This document shows, in pieces, positions 33,884 through 43,134 of a stretch of DNA of 64,000 bases (the first letter of the stretch is position 1; the number at the start of each line of letters is the position of its first letter). The stretch lies in contig JAQYEZ010000003.1 in NCBI GenBank assembly GCA_028723425.1, positions 45,154 through 109,153 of the forward strand, written 5' to 3'. The position numbers and the translations under genes are program-made. The notes beneath the pieces were generated by a model. It saw only the letters and a program-made list of their open reading frames with translations. It searched no databases and was not told where the DNA came from. The stretch comes from Peptoniphilaceae bacterium. GTDB taxonomy: Bacteria; Bacillota; Clostridia; Tissierellales; Peptoniphilaceae.

Positions 33884-34710
33884 TCTTCATCCTTTCTGGT
33901 TGTCGAAAGTAGGTCATTTGTAGTTTGGTTAAATATTTCTAGGGTTTCTTTCTTATTATTTAGTATTTTCATATATAAGATATCAAGCAGTATCATACCT
34001 GGAAATTGGGGAGATATTATGTTTGATAGCTCTAAATTCTTTTTTAGAGCCATGGGCAAGACTTGATCAAAATTTTGATTGAATTCTTCTGTGTCCAAAG
34101 AGCTTAAGAGTATTGTATAGGCTCCTTTGTCTTTGGCATATTTTAAGGCATTTATCACTTCTTTGGTCTTGCCACTGTAAGTTATCCCTATAGCTAGGCT
34201 ATCTTCATTCACTCTTGCATGGTTTAGTAAGAGTTGATGAGAATCGCGGATTGCTTCTGCATCTATGCCTATTCTTTGAATTCTTTGGGCAAATTCTTCA
34301 GCCAAAAGCCCTGATGAACCTAGGCCATAGATAAAAATTCGTCTTCTTTGGAGGATTTTTTTTACAACCTTGTTAAATTTTCTATCATCGAAGAGATAGT
34401 AGGACTTGGATAGAATTTCTTGGTAGGTATCAAGTACAGGGACTTGCAATTCTCCTGGTTTGTTAAAGTTTTTCTCTTTGGATTCTTTGAATTGATAGGA
34501 AAACTCCCTGTAGCCTGAAAAGCCAAGTTTTTTGGCAAACCTGGTTAGGGCTGCTTCAGAGATAAATAGCTTATTGGCGACAGTTTTTGACGAGATGTCA
34601 TCATCGTCATCTATATTGTAAAAGTAATCGGCTATTATTTTTTCTACATCTGTAAACTCTTCATATTTTGATTCTATAAAGGTTAGGATAGATTCGTATT
34701 GCTTATTCAT
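33880..34710 (-). CDS. MurR/RpiR family transcriptional regulator of the nan operon
   Basis: An N-terminal helix-turn-helix of the RpiR type (about 1-75, with [31 protein letters not shown]) is followed by a SIS sugar-phosphate isomerase domain (about 110-245) that would sense a sugar phosphate such as ManNAc-6-P or GlcNAc-6-P. I choose the ATG at 34710, with GGAG 6 bases ahead; the ATG at 34722 adds four residues. It lies between nanK and nanE, so it probably controls its own operon. Confidence 0.9.
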   Translation of the reverse strand: MNKQYESILTFIESKYEEFTDVEKIIADYFYNIDDDDDISSKTVANKLFISEAALTRFAKKLGFSGYREFSYQFKESKEKNFNKPGELQVPVLDTYQEILSKSYYLFDDRKFNKVVKKILQRRRIFIYGLGSSGLLAEEFAQRIQRIGIDAEAIRDSHQLLLNHARVNEDSLAIGITYSGKTKEVINALKYAKDKGAYTILLSSLDTEEFNQNFDQVLPMALKKNLELSNIISPQFPGMILLDILYMKILNNKKETLEIFNQTTNDLLSTTRKDEE

Positions 34711-34733
34711 CAAAAACTCCATTCTTTATAAGC

Positions 34734-35609
34734 TTAAAACTTTTCTGTAAATAAGTGATAAACTCCATAGCAACCTGACTTGTTGGCGAGTTCTGTATTT
34801 ATTATAGCTGTTGCCTTATAAATATTTGCTGGCACAAGTTCTTTTGTCTTTAACCTAAGAGGGTCTAGTAACTTGTCTTTTTGTTTTGAAATTCCTCCTC
34901 CTATAATTATAGCTTCTGGAGAAATAATTAGCATTATAGTAGCTAAAAGTTTTGCAAGATTTGTTGTAAGGGTATCTATTAAGTCTATGGCAGCTTGGTC
35001 CTTGTTTTTGAAAGCCTCAAAGAGAATTTTTCCATCCCTAAAATTTTTTTCTGGATATTTTAAAGATGCAAGTTCTATTATGGCTGAAGTTGATGCTTTT
35101 TTTTCTATGGTAGAATCATAAAAAGGCAAATATCCTATCTCGCCCGCACTGCCTGAGCTTCCCCTATAAATTTTTTTGTCTATGATCAAAGCTCCTCCAA
35201 GGCCTGTGCCTATTGTAAGAACAAAGCTTGTTTTGTAGTTTTTTCCTGCTCCAAAATTTGCCTCTCCAAGAGCCGCTGCTTTTACGTCATTTTCTACAAG
35301 ACAAGGGAGGTTGAATTCTTCTTTTACTTCTTTTATCCAATCAAAACCAATGTAGTTTTTGATATTTTCATTTGCATAGGAAATAATGCCTGTCTTATAA
35401 TCAACCATACCCGCTGTCGAAATGGCAACTCCAGCAAGATCTTTATTTTCTTTTAAAAGTTCTTTTATTTTTTTAAAGATATCTTCTTTTAGGTAGTTTG
35501 CTCCCTCTTTGGCCCTAGATTTTATCTCATCCACACTTTTTTCTTTGCCATTTTCTATTAGCATAGATTTAATAGCAGTTCCACCTATATCAAAGCATAT
35601 AACTTTCAT
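34734..35609 (-). CDS. nanK: ROK family kinase, N-acetylmannosamine kinase
   Basis: A 291-residue ROK kinase that should phosphorylate ManNAc at C6. The phosphate motif DIGGTAIKS is at residues 6-14. The catalytic Asp lies in CLVENDVKAAALGEANFG, and GTGLGGALI and AGEIGYLPF follow. The CXCGXXGCXE zinc motif found after AGE(I/L)GH in most ROK proteins is missing here (YDSTIEKKAST instead). The operon context gives the substrate; glucose or another HexNAc would be the alternatives. Confidence 0.88.
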   Translation of the reverse strand: MKVICFDIGGTAIKSMLIENGKEKSVDEIKSRAKEGANYLKEDIFKKIKELLKENKDLAGVAISTAGMVDYKTGIISYANENIKNYIGFDWIKEVKEEFNLPCLVENDVKAAALGEANFGAGKNYKTSFVLTIGTGLGGALIIDKKIYRGSSGSAGEIGYLPFYDSTIEKKASTSAIIELASLKYPEKNFRDGKILFEAFKNKDQAAIDLIDTLTTNLAKLLATIMLIISPEAIIIGGGISKQKDKLLDPLRLKTKELVPANIYKATAIINTELANKSGCYGVYHLFTEKF

Positions 35610-35648
35610 GTCTTCTCCTTTAAGGCTAACTTTTTAACTTATAAATCT

Positions 35649-36101
35649 TTAATTGATTTTAACTTTAAAAATAGCTTTTTTAATCTTTTCACTTTCTTTA
35701 ACTTTTATAGCCGTCTTGTGGCAATCATTAGGATAGCAAATCAAAAAATCACCTTTTCTTAAGATTACTGAAGAGTTACTTTTACCTTGGCTAGGCAAGA
35801 AGTCCTCTTCTTCTACATAGTCTTCTTCTTGCATATTGTTTAAAAAGTTTAAATCTATTCTTTCTTCTCCATCTAGCATAAAATGAATGTCTAAGTATTT
35901 TTTGTGAGCTTCCCAAAATCTTTGGTCCTTATCACAAGTTTCATATTCTACTATATTTACAAATAGTCTATCTCCATCTATCTCATGGCTACCCTTTTTG
36001 TAGGAAAGTAAATCATTGTTTTTAGAATAAGCAAAACATTCTTTGATTGAATCTTCCAAGAAATCATATTCTTTTAAATTTTTAATATTTCCAAAAATCA
36101 T
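35649..36101 (-). CDS. nanQ: YhcH/NanQ family protein, sialic acid anomerase
   Basis: A 150-residue cupin-like protein of the YhcH/YjgK/YiaL (DUF386) family. The metal-binding site is suggested by WEAHKKYLDIHFMLDGEERID, with His residues and Glu, and by the later CYPNDCHKTAI. Members speed the interconversion of sialic acid anomers before the lyase. It lies 11 bases after the symporter gene. Confidence 0.88.
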   Translation of the reverse strand: MIFGNIKNLKEYDFLEDSIKECFAYSKNNDLLSYKKGSHEIDGDRLFVNIVEYETCDKDQRFWEAHKKYLDIHFMLDGEERIDLNFLNNMQEEDYVEEEDFLPSQGKSNSSVILRKGDFLICYPNDCHKTAIKVKESEKIKKAIFKVKIN

Positions 36102-36112
36102 TTTTTCCTCCC

Positions 36113-37624
36113 TTAATTATATATAGTTGTATTCTTTGGTGGCTCTATACTTACACCCTTAATCTTTGACCAAATCACACTAGCTAATAGGCCTACTAGG
36201 ACTGAAATTGCTATAGAAATTATGGAGTATGACCAGAAGGAAACCTTGCTTGGATCTACAAAGTATTTGATATAAATCATTACCAAGGATGATGCTATAA
36301 AGGCTATACTTGCTCCAAATTTATTAGCTTTTTTGGTAAAGACTCCCAAGATAAAGGTTCCAGCCAAAATTCCTAGTACCAAGCCCATAAAGCCGTTAAA
36401 CCATTCATAGGCTGATTTTATGCCCCCATTTGCAAGCACCATTGCAACTATTATTGAAAAGATACCTACAAGTAGAGATACTCTTTGGCCAATTTTGGTT
36501 TGTTTTTCAAAGCTTATTTCTTCTTTGCTAATACGAGCTTGTATATCTAAGGCCCAAGAAGATGCAACTGAGTTTAGACCAGTTGAAAGGGTAGATTGGG
36601 CTGCAGCATAGATAGCTGCTAAAAGTACTCCAGTAAATCCAACTGGAAGTTCATAGGCAATCCAAGATGCAAAAATTTGATCTTGTTGGGCTGCTGGAGG
36701 TAGTGGGTTATTTTGGACTTGATAGAATACATACAAGCCTGTACCTATAAGATAGAAGACTGTAGCTATAAATATTGATAGGATTCCGTTTGAAATCATC
36801 ATCTTATTTAACTGCTTGGTATCAGTTGTTGTTGTAAAACGTTGAACTATATCTTGGCTTGATACATATGAGCCCATAGTATTTAGACCTGCTCCAACTA
36901 TCAATAGAAATACGCTATCTTTTAAGATATTAGGATCAAAGATAGGTTGGTTTTCTTCTAAGAACTTATGGCCTGTTGCAAATTGCTCAAAGATTGCACC
37001 CATGCCTCCATCTATATTTGATAATAATATTATAAGTCCAATAGTTACCCCTATTAGAAGTACTGATCCTTGTATAAAGTCAGTCCAAAGTACTGATTTT
37101 AGTCCTCCTGTGTATGAGTAAATTATAGCTATGATTCCCATGATTATAATAAGAATATTGACATGGATACCAATAAGCTTTGATAAAACCATACATGGCA
37201 AGTACATGATTATGGACATACGACCTACTTGGTAGATTATAAACATTACAGCCCCAAGTATACGAAGTCCCTTTGATTCAAAACGTAATTCTAGGTAGTG
37301 ATAGGCTGTATCTATATCATTCTTGCTATATATAGGGAGGAAGAATTTGATTGTAAGTGGAATTGCTATTAGCATACCAAGTTGTGCAAACCACATAAGC
37401 CAAGTTCCTGCATAAGAATTTCCTGCCAAAGATAAGAAGGAAATAGGACTTAACAAGGTTGCAAAAATTGAAACTGATGTTACCCACCATGGTATAGTTC
37501 CGTCACCTTTGAAATATTCCTTGCCCTTCATTTCTTTTTTTGAAAAGTAAAGGCCTGCAAATAGTACAGCCGCTAAGTATACAACTAAAATTATTAAATC
37601 TATATATGTAAATCCCTGTTTCAT
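36113..37624 (-). CDS. Sodium:solute symporter, probable sialic acid transporter
   Basis: A 503-residue SSS-family membrane protein with about 13 transmembrane helices. The first helix starts at YIDLIILVVYLAAVLFAGLYFS. The helix 2-3 region WVTSVSIFATLLSPISFLSLAGNSY and the helix 8 region QSTLSTGLNSVASSWALD hold the Ser/Thr residues that form the Na+ sites in this fold. Placed directly after nanA and before nanQ, it is the only importer in the operon, so Neu5Ac uptake is likely driven by Na+. Confidence 0.9.
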   Translation of the reverse strand: MKQGFTYIDLIILVVYLAAVLFAGLYFSKKEMKGKEYFKGDGTIPWWVTSVSIFATLLSPISFLSLAGNSYAGTWLMWFAQLGMLIAIPLTIKFFLPIYSKNDIDTAYHYLELRFESKGLRILGAVMFIIYQVGRMSIIMYLPCMVLSKLIGIHVNILIIIMGIIAIIYSYTGGLKSVLWTDFIQGSVLLIGVTIGLIILLSNIDGGMGAIFEQFATGHKFLEENQPIFDPNILKDSVFLLIVGAGLNTMGSYVSSQDIVQRFTTTTDTKQLNKMMISNGILSIFIATVFYLIGTGLYVFYQVQNNPLPPAAQQDQIFASWIAYELPVGFTGVLLAAIYAAAQSTLSTGLNSVASSWALDIQARISKEEISFEKQTKIGQRVSLLVGIFSIIVAMVLANGGIKSAYEWFNGFMGLVLGILAGTFILGVFTKKANKFGASIAFIASSLVMIYIKYFVDPSKVSFWSYSIISIAISVLVGLLASVIWSKIKGVSIEPPKNTTIYN

Positions 37625-37645
37625 ATTTTTTCCTCTACAATTTTA

Positions 37646-38572
37646 TTAGCTTAGATATTTTTCTTTACAAGCCTTGATCATATTGGCTGCCTCTTTTGCT
37701 ATAGCCATATCATCTTCTACTAGAGCAGTCAATGGTTTTCTCACACTTCCTATATCCAAATCTTCATTTATTCTAAGAATTTCTTTGATAACTGCATACA
37801 TATTTCCATGAGCTGAGCACATCTTGTAGATAATTGCATCGACATCGTATTGGATTTTTCTTGCGAGCTCTAAATTTCCTTCTTTTACAAGCTCATCCAT
37901 TTTTAAAAATAGCTCTGGCATTACCCCATAAGTTCCGCCTATACCTGCATCTGCACCAATTACACGACCTGATATAAATTGTTCATCTGGTCCATTAAAG
38001 ATAATATAATCATCTCCTGCATCTTGTTTGAACATTTGTATATCTTGAACTGGCATGGAAGAATTTTTAACTCCTATTACTCTAGGATTTTCTCTCATCT
38101 TTGCAAATAAGGATCCTGTTAGGGCAACTCCTGCTAGTTGTGGAATATTATAGATAACAAAATCGGTATTTGGAGCAGCTTCGCTGATATCATTCCAATA
38201 TTGGGCTATGGAATATTCTGGCAAGTGGAAATATATAGGAGGTATAGAAGCAATTGCATCTACTCCCAAGCTTTCTGCATGGCTTGCAAGCTCTCTACTA
38301 TCTTTTGTGTTGTTACATCCCACATGAGCTATTATGGTTAGCTTTCCCTTGGCTACTTTCATTACATTTTCAAGAATTACTTTTCTATCTTCAACGCTTT
38401 GGTAGATACATTCTCCTGATGAACCATTTACATAAAGTCCCTTGACAGACTTTTCTATAAAGTATTTGGTTAGATTTTGTACTCTTTCTGGACTTACATT
38501 TCCTTCTTCATCATAGCAAGCGTAAAATGCTGGAATAACACCCTTATATTTATCTAAATTTCTCATGGTCAC
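37646..38572 (-). CDS. nanA: N-acetylneuraminate lyase
   Basis: A 308-residue class I aldolase of the DHDPS/NAL family, cleaving Neu5Ac to ManNAc and pyruvate. The Schiff-base Lys lies in VIGVKNSSM, the Tyr in VIYNIPQLAGV, and the pyruvate-binding motif is GSSGE (about 46-50). The start is read as GTG 38572; an ATG two codons later (38566) is equally possible. First gene of the nan operon; no sialidase gene is in the window, so sialic acid must be freed by another gene product or by neighbours. Confidence 0.95.
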   Translation of the reverse strand: MTMRNLDKYKGVIPAFYACYDEEGNVSPERVQNLTKYFIEKSVKGLYVNGSSGECIYQSVEDRKVILENVMKVAKGKLTIIAHVGCNNTKDSRELASHAESLGVDAIASIPPIYFHLPEYSIAQYWNDISEAAPNTDFVIYNIPQLAGVALTGSLFAKMRENPRVIGVKNSSMPVQDIQMFKQDAGDDYIIFNGPDEQFISGRVIGADAGIGGTYGVMPELFLKMDELVKEGNLELARKIQYDVDAIIYKMCSAHGNMYAVIKEILRINEDLDIGSVRKPLTALVEDDMAIAKEAANMIKACKEKYLS

Positions 38573-39144
38573 GATTTCCTTTCTCTTATTTCATATCTTG
38601 ATATTTATTTTTGTATCAGTATTATCCTACTTAGTAAAATCACTTTTATTTAGAGCTCTTAATTTAGTAACTTACTTTGGTAAAATTTAGTCTATTAATC
38701 CTATATTTGCTAACAAATATTATCTCTTTGGCTTGATTATGTAAAATCATTTTCCCAAGCCTTATGTTTTATAGACCTCATTTCTTGGTTGATTTAAGTA
38801 TATAATATGCTGAATCTATTTTCAAGTAAAGGCGTATTTATAGTAAGTACTTTTATCGCCTTTTCATTTCAACGTTTTGTCTAAAAGTATTTTCCAAAAA
38901 ATATTTTCCCTTTGAAAGTAAAGCCACTTTGCAAAATATTGTTAAATATATCTATAAATTCTCTAAAATATGTAAGAAATTTCCCTTAAAAAGTCCCTTC
39001 TCGGACAAAGTTTAATAATATAAAAAGGGGGTATATATTTTTATGGATAGATAAAAAGTAACAAACATTTATATATTGTCAAAATATTTAGCATATATAT
39101 TTCATTGATTTTTAATATATTTATAAAGAAAAGAGGTTGATATA
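38573..39144. other. Divergent control region between the nan operon and the pyruvate oxidase cluster
   Basis: A 572-base gene-free stretch. It holds the nan promoter (38797-38825), an inverted repeat ATATTTG-4-CAAATAT (38703-38709 / 38714-38720) in the nan leader, and a hairpin AAAGGCG...CGCCTTTT (38828-38863) directly upstream of the nan -35. An AACGTTTT sequence lies at 38871-38878. The pyruvate oxidase gene has GAGG before its ATG; I see no unambiguous promoter for it. Confidence 0.5.
38797..38825 (-). promoter_or_regulatory. nan operon promoter
   Basis: Minus-strand -35 TTGAAA (38820-38825), 17-base spacer, -10 TATACT (38797-38802). The implied transcript has a leader of about 215 bases before nanA. 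Confidence 0.65.
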
Positions 39145-40902
39145 ATGAAAATTACAGCAGCAGAAGCTTTACTAAAGGAATTAAAGCTTTGGGGAATTGA
39201 TCATATTTATGGAATACCTGGTTCATCACTAAATGGTTTGATGAATGCCCTTAGAAAAGAAGATAAGGACGGTATAAAGTATATACAAGTAAGACATGAA
39301 TCAGCTGGAGCCATGGCTGCATCAGCTGAATACAAGCTATCAGGAAACATTGGAGTTGCCTTTGGATCAGGTGGACCTGGTTCTACCAACTTAACCAATG
39401 GACTTTTTGATGCCCTTATGGATGGGGCTCCTATGCTTGCCTTAGTTGCCCAATCAGAATCTTCCAACCAAAACACTCACGCTTTCCAAGAAACTGAAAT
39501 GCTACCATTTTTTGAAAATGTATCAGTTTTTAACAGAAAGGCTATGAATGCCAAACAAATACCTTATATGGTTAATGATGCTATTAGAACAGCTATAGAA
39601 AGAAAAGGACCTGCAGTTCTTATCCTCCATAACGACTTTATGGAAGAAGTAATTGACTATGAGCCTTCAGATGGATCCACAAAAATTGTACCTAACTTAA
39701 TGCACTTTGAGCTTGACAAAGAAAAGGTCAAAAAAATAGCAGAAGAAATTAAGGCTGCCCAAAGACCCCTTCTATATTTGGGTAGGGGAGTTATGGATTA
39801 TAGGGATCTTGCCGTAGAGGTATCAGAGAAATTTAACCTACCTGTAGTTACATCTGCCCCATCTATTGGTTTATCCTTCCCAGCAAACCACAAAAACTTC
39901 ATGGGATCTTTTGGTAGATTAGGTAGTAAGCCTGCTAACGAGCTAATAAACACTTCAGATCTTATCATTTTTGTAGGATCTTCTCATCCATTTGCAAGAT
40001 TTTGGCCTAAGGATACCAAAGTAATCCAAGTTAACAACAGTTTTAGAGAAATAGGCAGACAACTTAAGGCCTATGATTCTTTAGTTGCTGATTCTGGTGA
40101 TTTTTTAAGAGGACTTTTGGATACTGGTATAAAAAGAGATGAGGATGCCTATCTTAGAGCTTCAAGAAAAAATATGCAAAATTGGAATAATTATCTTGAA
40201 AGAAAAGCCGACAGAGAATCTGACGATGTTTTATACTACGAATCTGTAATTAGAAAGGTAAGAGAATATTCAACAGATGATGCTGTTTATGCCTTAGGAA
40301 TTGGTAATAACAAAATCCACTCCATAAGAATGCTTGATCTTGACGGCAAGAAAAACTTTACCATGTCATCTTGGTTTGCAACTCTTGGATATTCTACTCC
40401 AGCAGCCATAGGTGCCTATCTCCAATATCCTGATAAACAAATTTGGTCTATAGTTGGTGATGGAGGCTTTGCAATGAACAACCAAGAAATCCTAACCCAA
40501 GCCAAATACAAGATGCCAATCATAAATGTAGTTATAACAGATATGACCTACGGTTTTATCAAACATTCACAAATTGAAAATCTAGAAGATGAATTTGGTG
40601 TCGATATAGAATATGCAGACTGGGCTAAGGTAGGAGAAGGGCTTGGAGCTATAAGCTTTTTAGTAAATAACAAAACAGAACTTGAAAATGCCTTCAAAGA
40701 AGCAATCAGGCTAAATAAAGAGGGAAATACCAAGCCTATCTTGATAGATGCTCACGTTGTCTACGAAGATCCACTTGATACTGCCAAAATGAAGTTAAAC
40801 CCTGCTATATATTCTAGGGATGAAATTAACCAATATCTAAAAGAAAATGATATAGAAGATCAACCAATTTTAGATGATTTAATAAAAGAAGAAAGTAAAT
40901 AA
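39145..40902 (+). CDS. Pyruvate oxidase-like ThDP enzyme
   Basis: A 585-residue ThDP-dependent enzyme of the POX/acetolactate-synthase family. Like other pyruvate oxidases it has the PYR domain with catalytic Glu52 in RHESAGAMAAS, a central FAD/ADP-binding domain, and the PP domain with GDGGF (438-442). Phosphate-dependent pyruvate oxidases yield acetyl phosphate, CO2 and H2O2 from pyruvate and O2. The Asn that ligates Mg2+ in POX (27 residues after the GDG Asp) is Asp466 here (VVITDMTYGFIK). It is first of four plus-strand genes, followed after 13 bases by the beta-helix protein. Cytochrome-linked PoxB or another 2-keto-acid enzyme is possible. Confidence 0.85.
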   Translation: MKITAAEALLKELKLWGIDHIYGIPGSSLNGLMNALRKEDKDGIKYIQVRHESAGAMAASAEYKLSGNIGVAFGSGGPGSTNLTNGLFDALMDGAPMLALVAQSESSNQNTHAFQETEMLPFFENVSVFNRKAMNAKQIPYMVNDAIRTAIERKGPAVLILHNDFMEEVIDYEPSDGSTKIVPNLMHFELDKEKVKKIAEEIKAAQRPLLYLGRGVMDYRDLAVEVSEKFNLPVVTSAPSIGLSFPANHKNFMGSFGRLGSKPANELINTSDLIIFVGSSHPFARFWPKDTKVIQVNNSFREIGRQLKAYDSLVADSGDFLRGLLDTGIKRDEDAYLRASRKNMQNWNNYLERKADRESDDVLYYESVIRKVREYSTDDAVYALGIGNNKIHSIRMLDLDGKKNFTMSSWFATLGYSTPAAIGAYLQYPDKQIWSIVGDGGFAMNNQEILTQAKYKMPIINVVITDMTYGFIKHSQIENLEDEFGVDIEYADWAKVGEGLGAISFLVNNKTELENAFKEAIRLNKEGNTKPILIDAHVVYEDPLDTAKMKLNPAIYSRDEINQYLKENDIEDQPILDDLIKEESK

Positions 40903-40915
40903 GGGGGGTGTTAGT

Positions 40916-42208
40916 ATGCAAGTAAAAGATTTTACAGAGCTTTATCAAGCTGTTGAAAGTGGAGAAGAAGAAATTGAATTAATAAATTCTATAGGTGCTC
41001 CAAACGGGATTAAGCTAAAGGCTGGACAAAAAATTAAAGGAAAAGATAAAAATATTCTTTTAAGTTTTATAAATGGAGATGGTCTTGGTCTATCAAAAGA
41101 TAACGAAATTTCCAACCTTTCAATCCAAACATCTCCTTCAAACAGAGCCATATATCTTGACTCTGTCGAAAAAGATTTGGGCAAGGTCAAATTAAATGAT
41201 TTGATAGTTACAGGAATGGTTCAATTTTTAACTAGAGGCAATAATGAAAAACTTGACCTTGAGGTTAATGACTTAGATATTGTTTTTGCTGATGCAAGAA
41301 ATTATCCAGAAAGACCTATGAAATATGGGGTTAATGTTTATCAAGGAGCTTTTACTGTCTATAATTTTAATCCTTCTAAAGAAAGCTCTATTTCATTTAA
41401 GGGAAGTGGTATAAGGATTGGACGTAAAAATGCTCCAGTTTTAGGTAGTGGTTTATTTATTTCTGGTTTTAATGATGAGAATGGTCCAGTTGAAATTGAA
41501 TATTTGCAAACAGAAGATGTCTATTCAAACGGCATGATACCTAAGGGTCAACCAAATTTAATTACAGGTGGTATTTTTATAGTTTATGGAGCCTTTGCAA
41601 AAAAGATTGTATCAAAGGGTCAAGTTGTAACCTACGGAAATAACGACATGGTTTTGGATGTTTGGGGAGAAGTTGATGATTGGCTTGTAGAAAATGAAGT
41701 AACAAGTTATGGATCAAGCGGAATTGGCTTTGTAAACTTCGGTACAGTTAAGAACTTTAGGGCAGATAAAGAAATTGCAACTTATGGTCTTGGCGCAAGA
41801 GGCTTTAACCAATATGATGGAACTATAGGAGAAGCTTATTTTGAAAGTATAAAAACCCTAGGAGACGGATCAATTGGTATGCAATTTAGTAAGCCTGTAG
41901 GAAAAATAACTGTAGGAGATGTCCTAACCAAAGGCTCTACTGGTCAAACCTTGGTTAAAGGTGAGATCATGGAGCTTGCAGCAGATGGCATATCTGTCCT
42001 TAAGGGTGGTCAAATAGAAAATTTAGAAATACTAAGAGATCTTGCAACAGAAGGAGATGGCGTAACTTCTTACCACGTTAATGGAGGAATAGTCAAAGAA
42101 TTTAAAATTGGCGGCTCTATAAAATCTAAAGGAAATGACTCTAAAGAAGTTACTATAGAAAATGGCGGAAAATCCGATATGAAAGCTATAGATAAATATA
42201 TAAAATAA
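40916..42208 (+). CDS. Uncharacterised protein, probably a right-handed beta-helix
   Basis: A 430-residue protein with no signal peptide or membrane helix. The first 90 residues resemble the start of pectate-lyase-like folds (VKDFTELYQAVESGEEEIELIN, KAGQKIKGKD). The rest is a series of short strands alternating with Gly/Asn turns (for example GIFIVYGAFAKKIVSKGQVVTYGNN; YGSSGIGFVNFGTVKNF; YGLGARGFNQYDGTIGEAYF), as in a parallel beta-helix. No catalytic motif is recognised. GGGGGG precedes the ATG, and it sits tightly between pyruvate oxidase and pirin, so it is probably a cytoplasmic partner of these. Function unknown. Confidence 0.7.
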   Translation: MQVKDFTELYQAVESGEEEIELINSIGAPNGIKLKAGQKIKGKDKNILLSFINGDGLGLSKDNEISNLSIQTSPSNRAIYLDSVEKDLGKVKLNDLIVTGMVQFLTRGNNEKLDLEVNDLDIVFADARNYPERPMKYGVNVYQGAFTVYNFNPSKESSISFKGSGIRIGRKNAPVLGSGLFISGFNDENGPVEIEYLQTEDVYSNGMIPKGQPNLITGGIFIVYGAFAKKIVSKGQVVTYGNNDMVLDVWGEVDDWLVENEVTSYGSSGIGFVNFGTVKNFRADKEIATYGLGARGFNQYDGTIGEAYFESIKTLGDGSIGMQFSKPVGKITVGDVLTKGSTGQTLVKGEIMELAADGISVLKGGQIENLEILRDLATEGDGVTSYHVNGGIVKEFKIGGSIKSKGNDSKEVTIENGGKSDMKAIDKYIK

Positions 42209-42232
42209 TAGCAAAAAAGAAAGGAAAAAATC

Positions 42233-43078
42233 ATGAAAAGAGAAGTTAAAACAAAAGTTAAAGGTTTTAGGACTATAGATGGAGCTGGGGTTAGCTTGGT
42301 AAGAGTTTTGGGAAATCATACAGTTGAAGAATTTGATCCTATTTTGATGCTTGACTCCTTTGATAGTACAAATCCTGATGACTACACTAAGGGCTTTCCT
42401 ATGCATCCTCACAGAGGAATTGAAACTATAAGCTATCTATATAGAGGAAAAATGATTCATAAAGATACCCTAGGCAATGAGGACCAAATCACTGATGGTG
42501 AAGTCCAATGGATGAACGCTGGATCTGGAATTTTACATGAAGAACAAGTTCCAGCAGCCGACAGATTATTAGGAGTTCAATTGTGGTTAAACCTACCACA
42601 AAAAGAAAAAATGAGTCATCCTACCTACAACAAGATTCACAAAAATGATATAGAAGAAATTGAAATTGAAGGTGGCTATCTAAGATTACTTGCAGGATCT
42701 TACCAAGGCCATGAAGGCTTTAAAGGAGATCACCTACCCCTAGATTATTATGATATTCATCTTGAAAAAGATGCAAAAATCACTCTAAATATGAAAAATG
42801 ATGATTCAGTTATGGTCTTTACCTTGCTTGGAGAAATTTCAATTAACGGAGAAAAAATCGAAGAAAAAACAGCCGTTAAGTTGACAGAAGGTGACGAATT
42901 GGAACTTGTAAATATAGGAGATAGTGCTGAAGTTTTATATATGAGCTCAAGAAAACTTGACGAGCCAGTTGCTTGGGCAGGTCCTATAGTAATGAATAAT
43001 CAAAGAGAATTAATACAAGCAAACATAGATTTAAGAACAGGTAACTTTATTAGGGAAAATCTAGAATTTAATAACTAA
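42233..43078 (+). CDS. Pirin family protein
   Basis: A 281-residue bicupin. The N-terminal cupin keeps the full metal set: His58 and His60 in FPMHPHRGIET, and His102 and Glu104 in GSGILHEEQ, matching the iron ligands of human pirin and YhhW. Bacterial pirins include quercetin dioxygenases, redox sensors and proteins that bind pyruvate dehydrogenase. The neighbourhood of a pyruvate oxidase makes the last idea attractive, but it remains an inference. AGGAAA lies ahead of the ATG, 24 bases after the previous stop. Confidence 0.9.
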   Translation: MKREVKTKVKGFRTIDGAGVSLVRVLGNHTVEEFDPILMLDSFDSTNPDDYTKGFPMHPHRGIETISYLYRGKMIHKDTLGNEDQITDGEVQWMNAGSGILHEEQVPAADRLLGVQLWLNLPQKEKMSHPTYNKIHKNDIEEIEIEGGYLRLLAGSYQGHEGFKGDHLPLDYYDIHLEKDAKITLNMKNDDSVMVFTLLGEISINGEKIEEKTAVKLTEGDELELVNIGDSAEVLYMSSRKLDEPVAWAGPIVMNNQRELIQANIDLRTGNFIRENLEFNN

Positions 43079-43134
43079 GCTTAAAAATAAAGACCTTAAA
43101 AATCGGTTAATTTTAAAAGAAAGTGAGATAAAAA

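Noticed and set aside
39025..39054. Mini-ORF ATG GAT AGA TAA behind AAGGGGG in the pyruvate oxidase leader
   Set aside because: Three sense codons and no conservation information; the Shine-Dalgarno spacing is poor.
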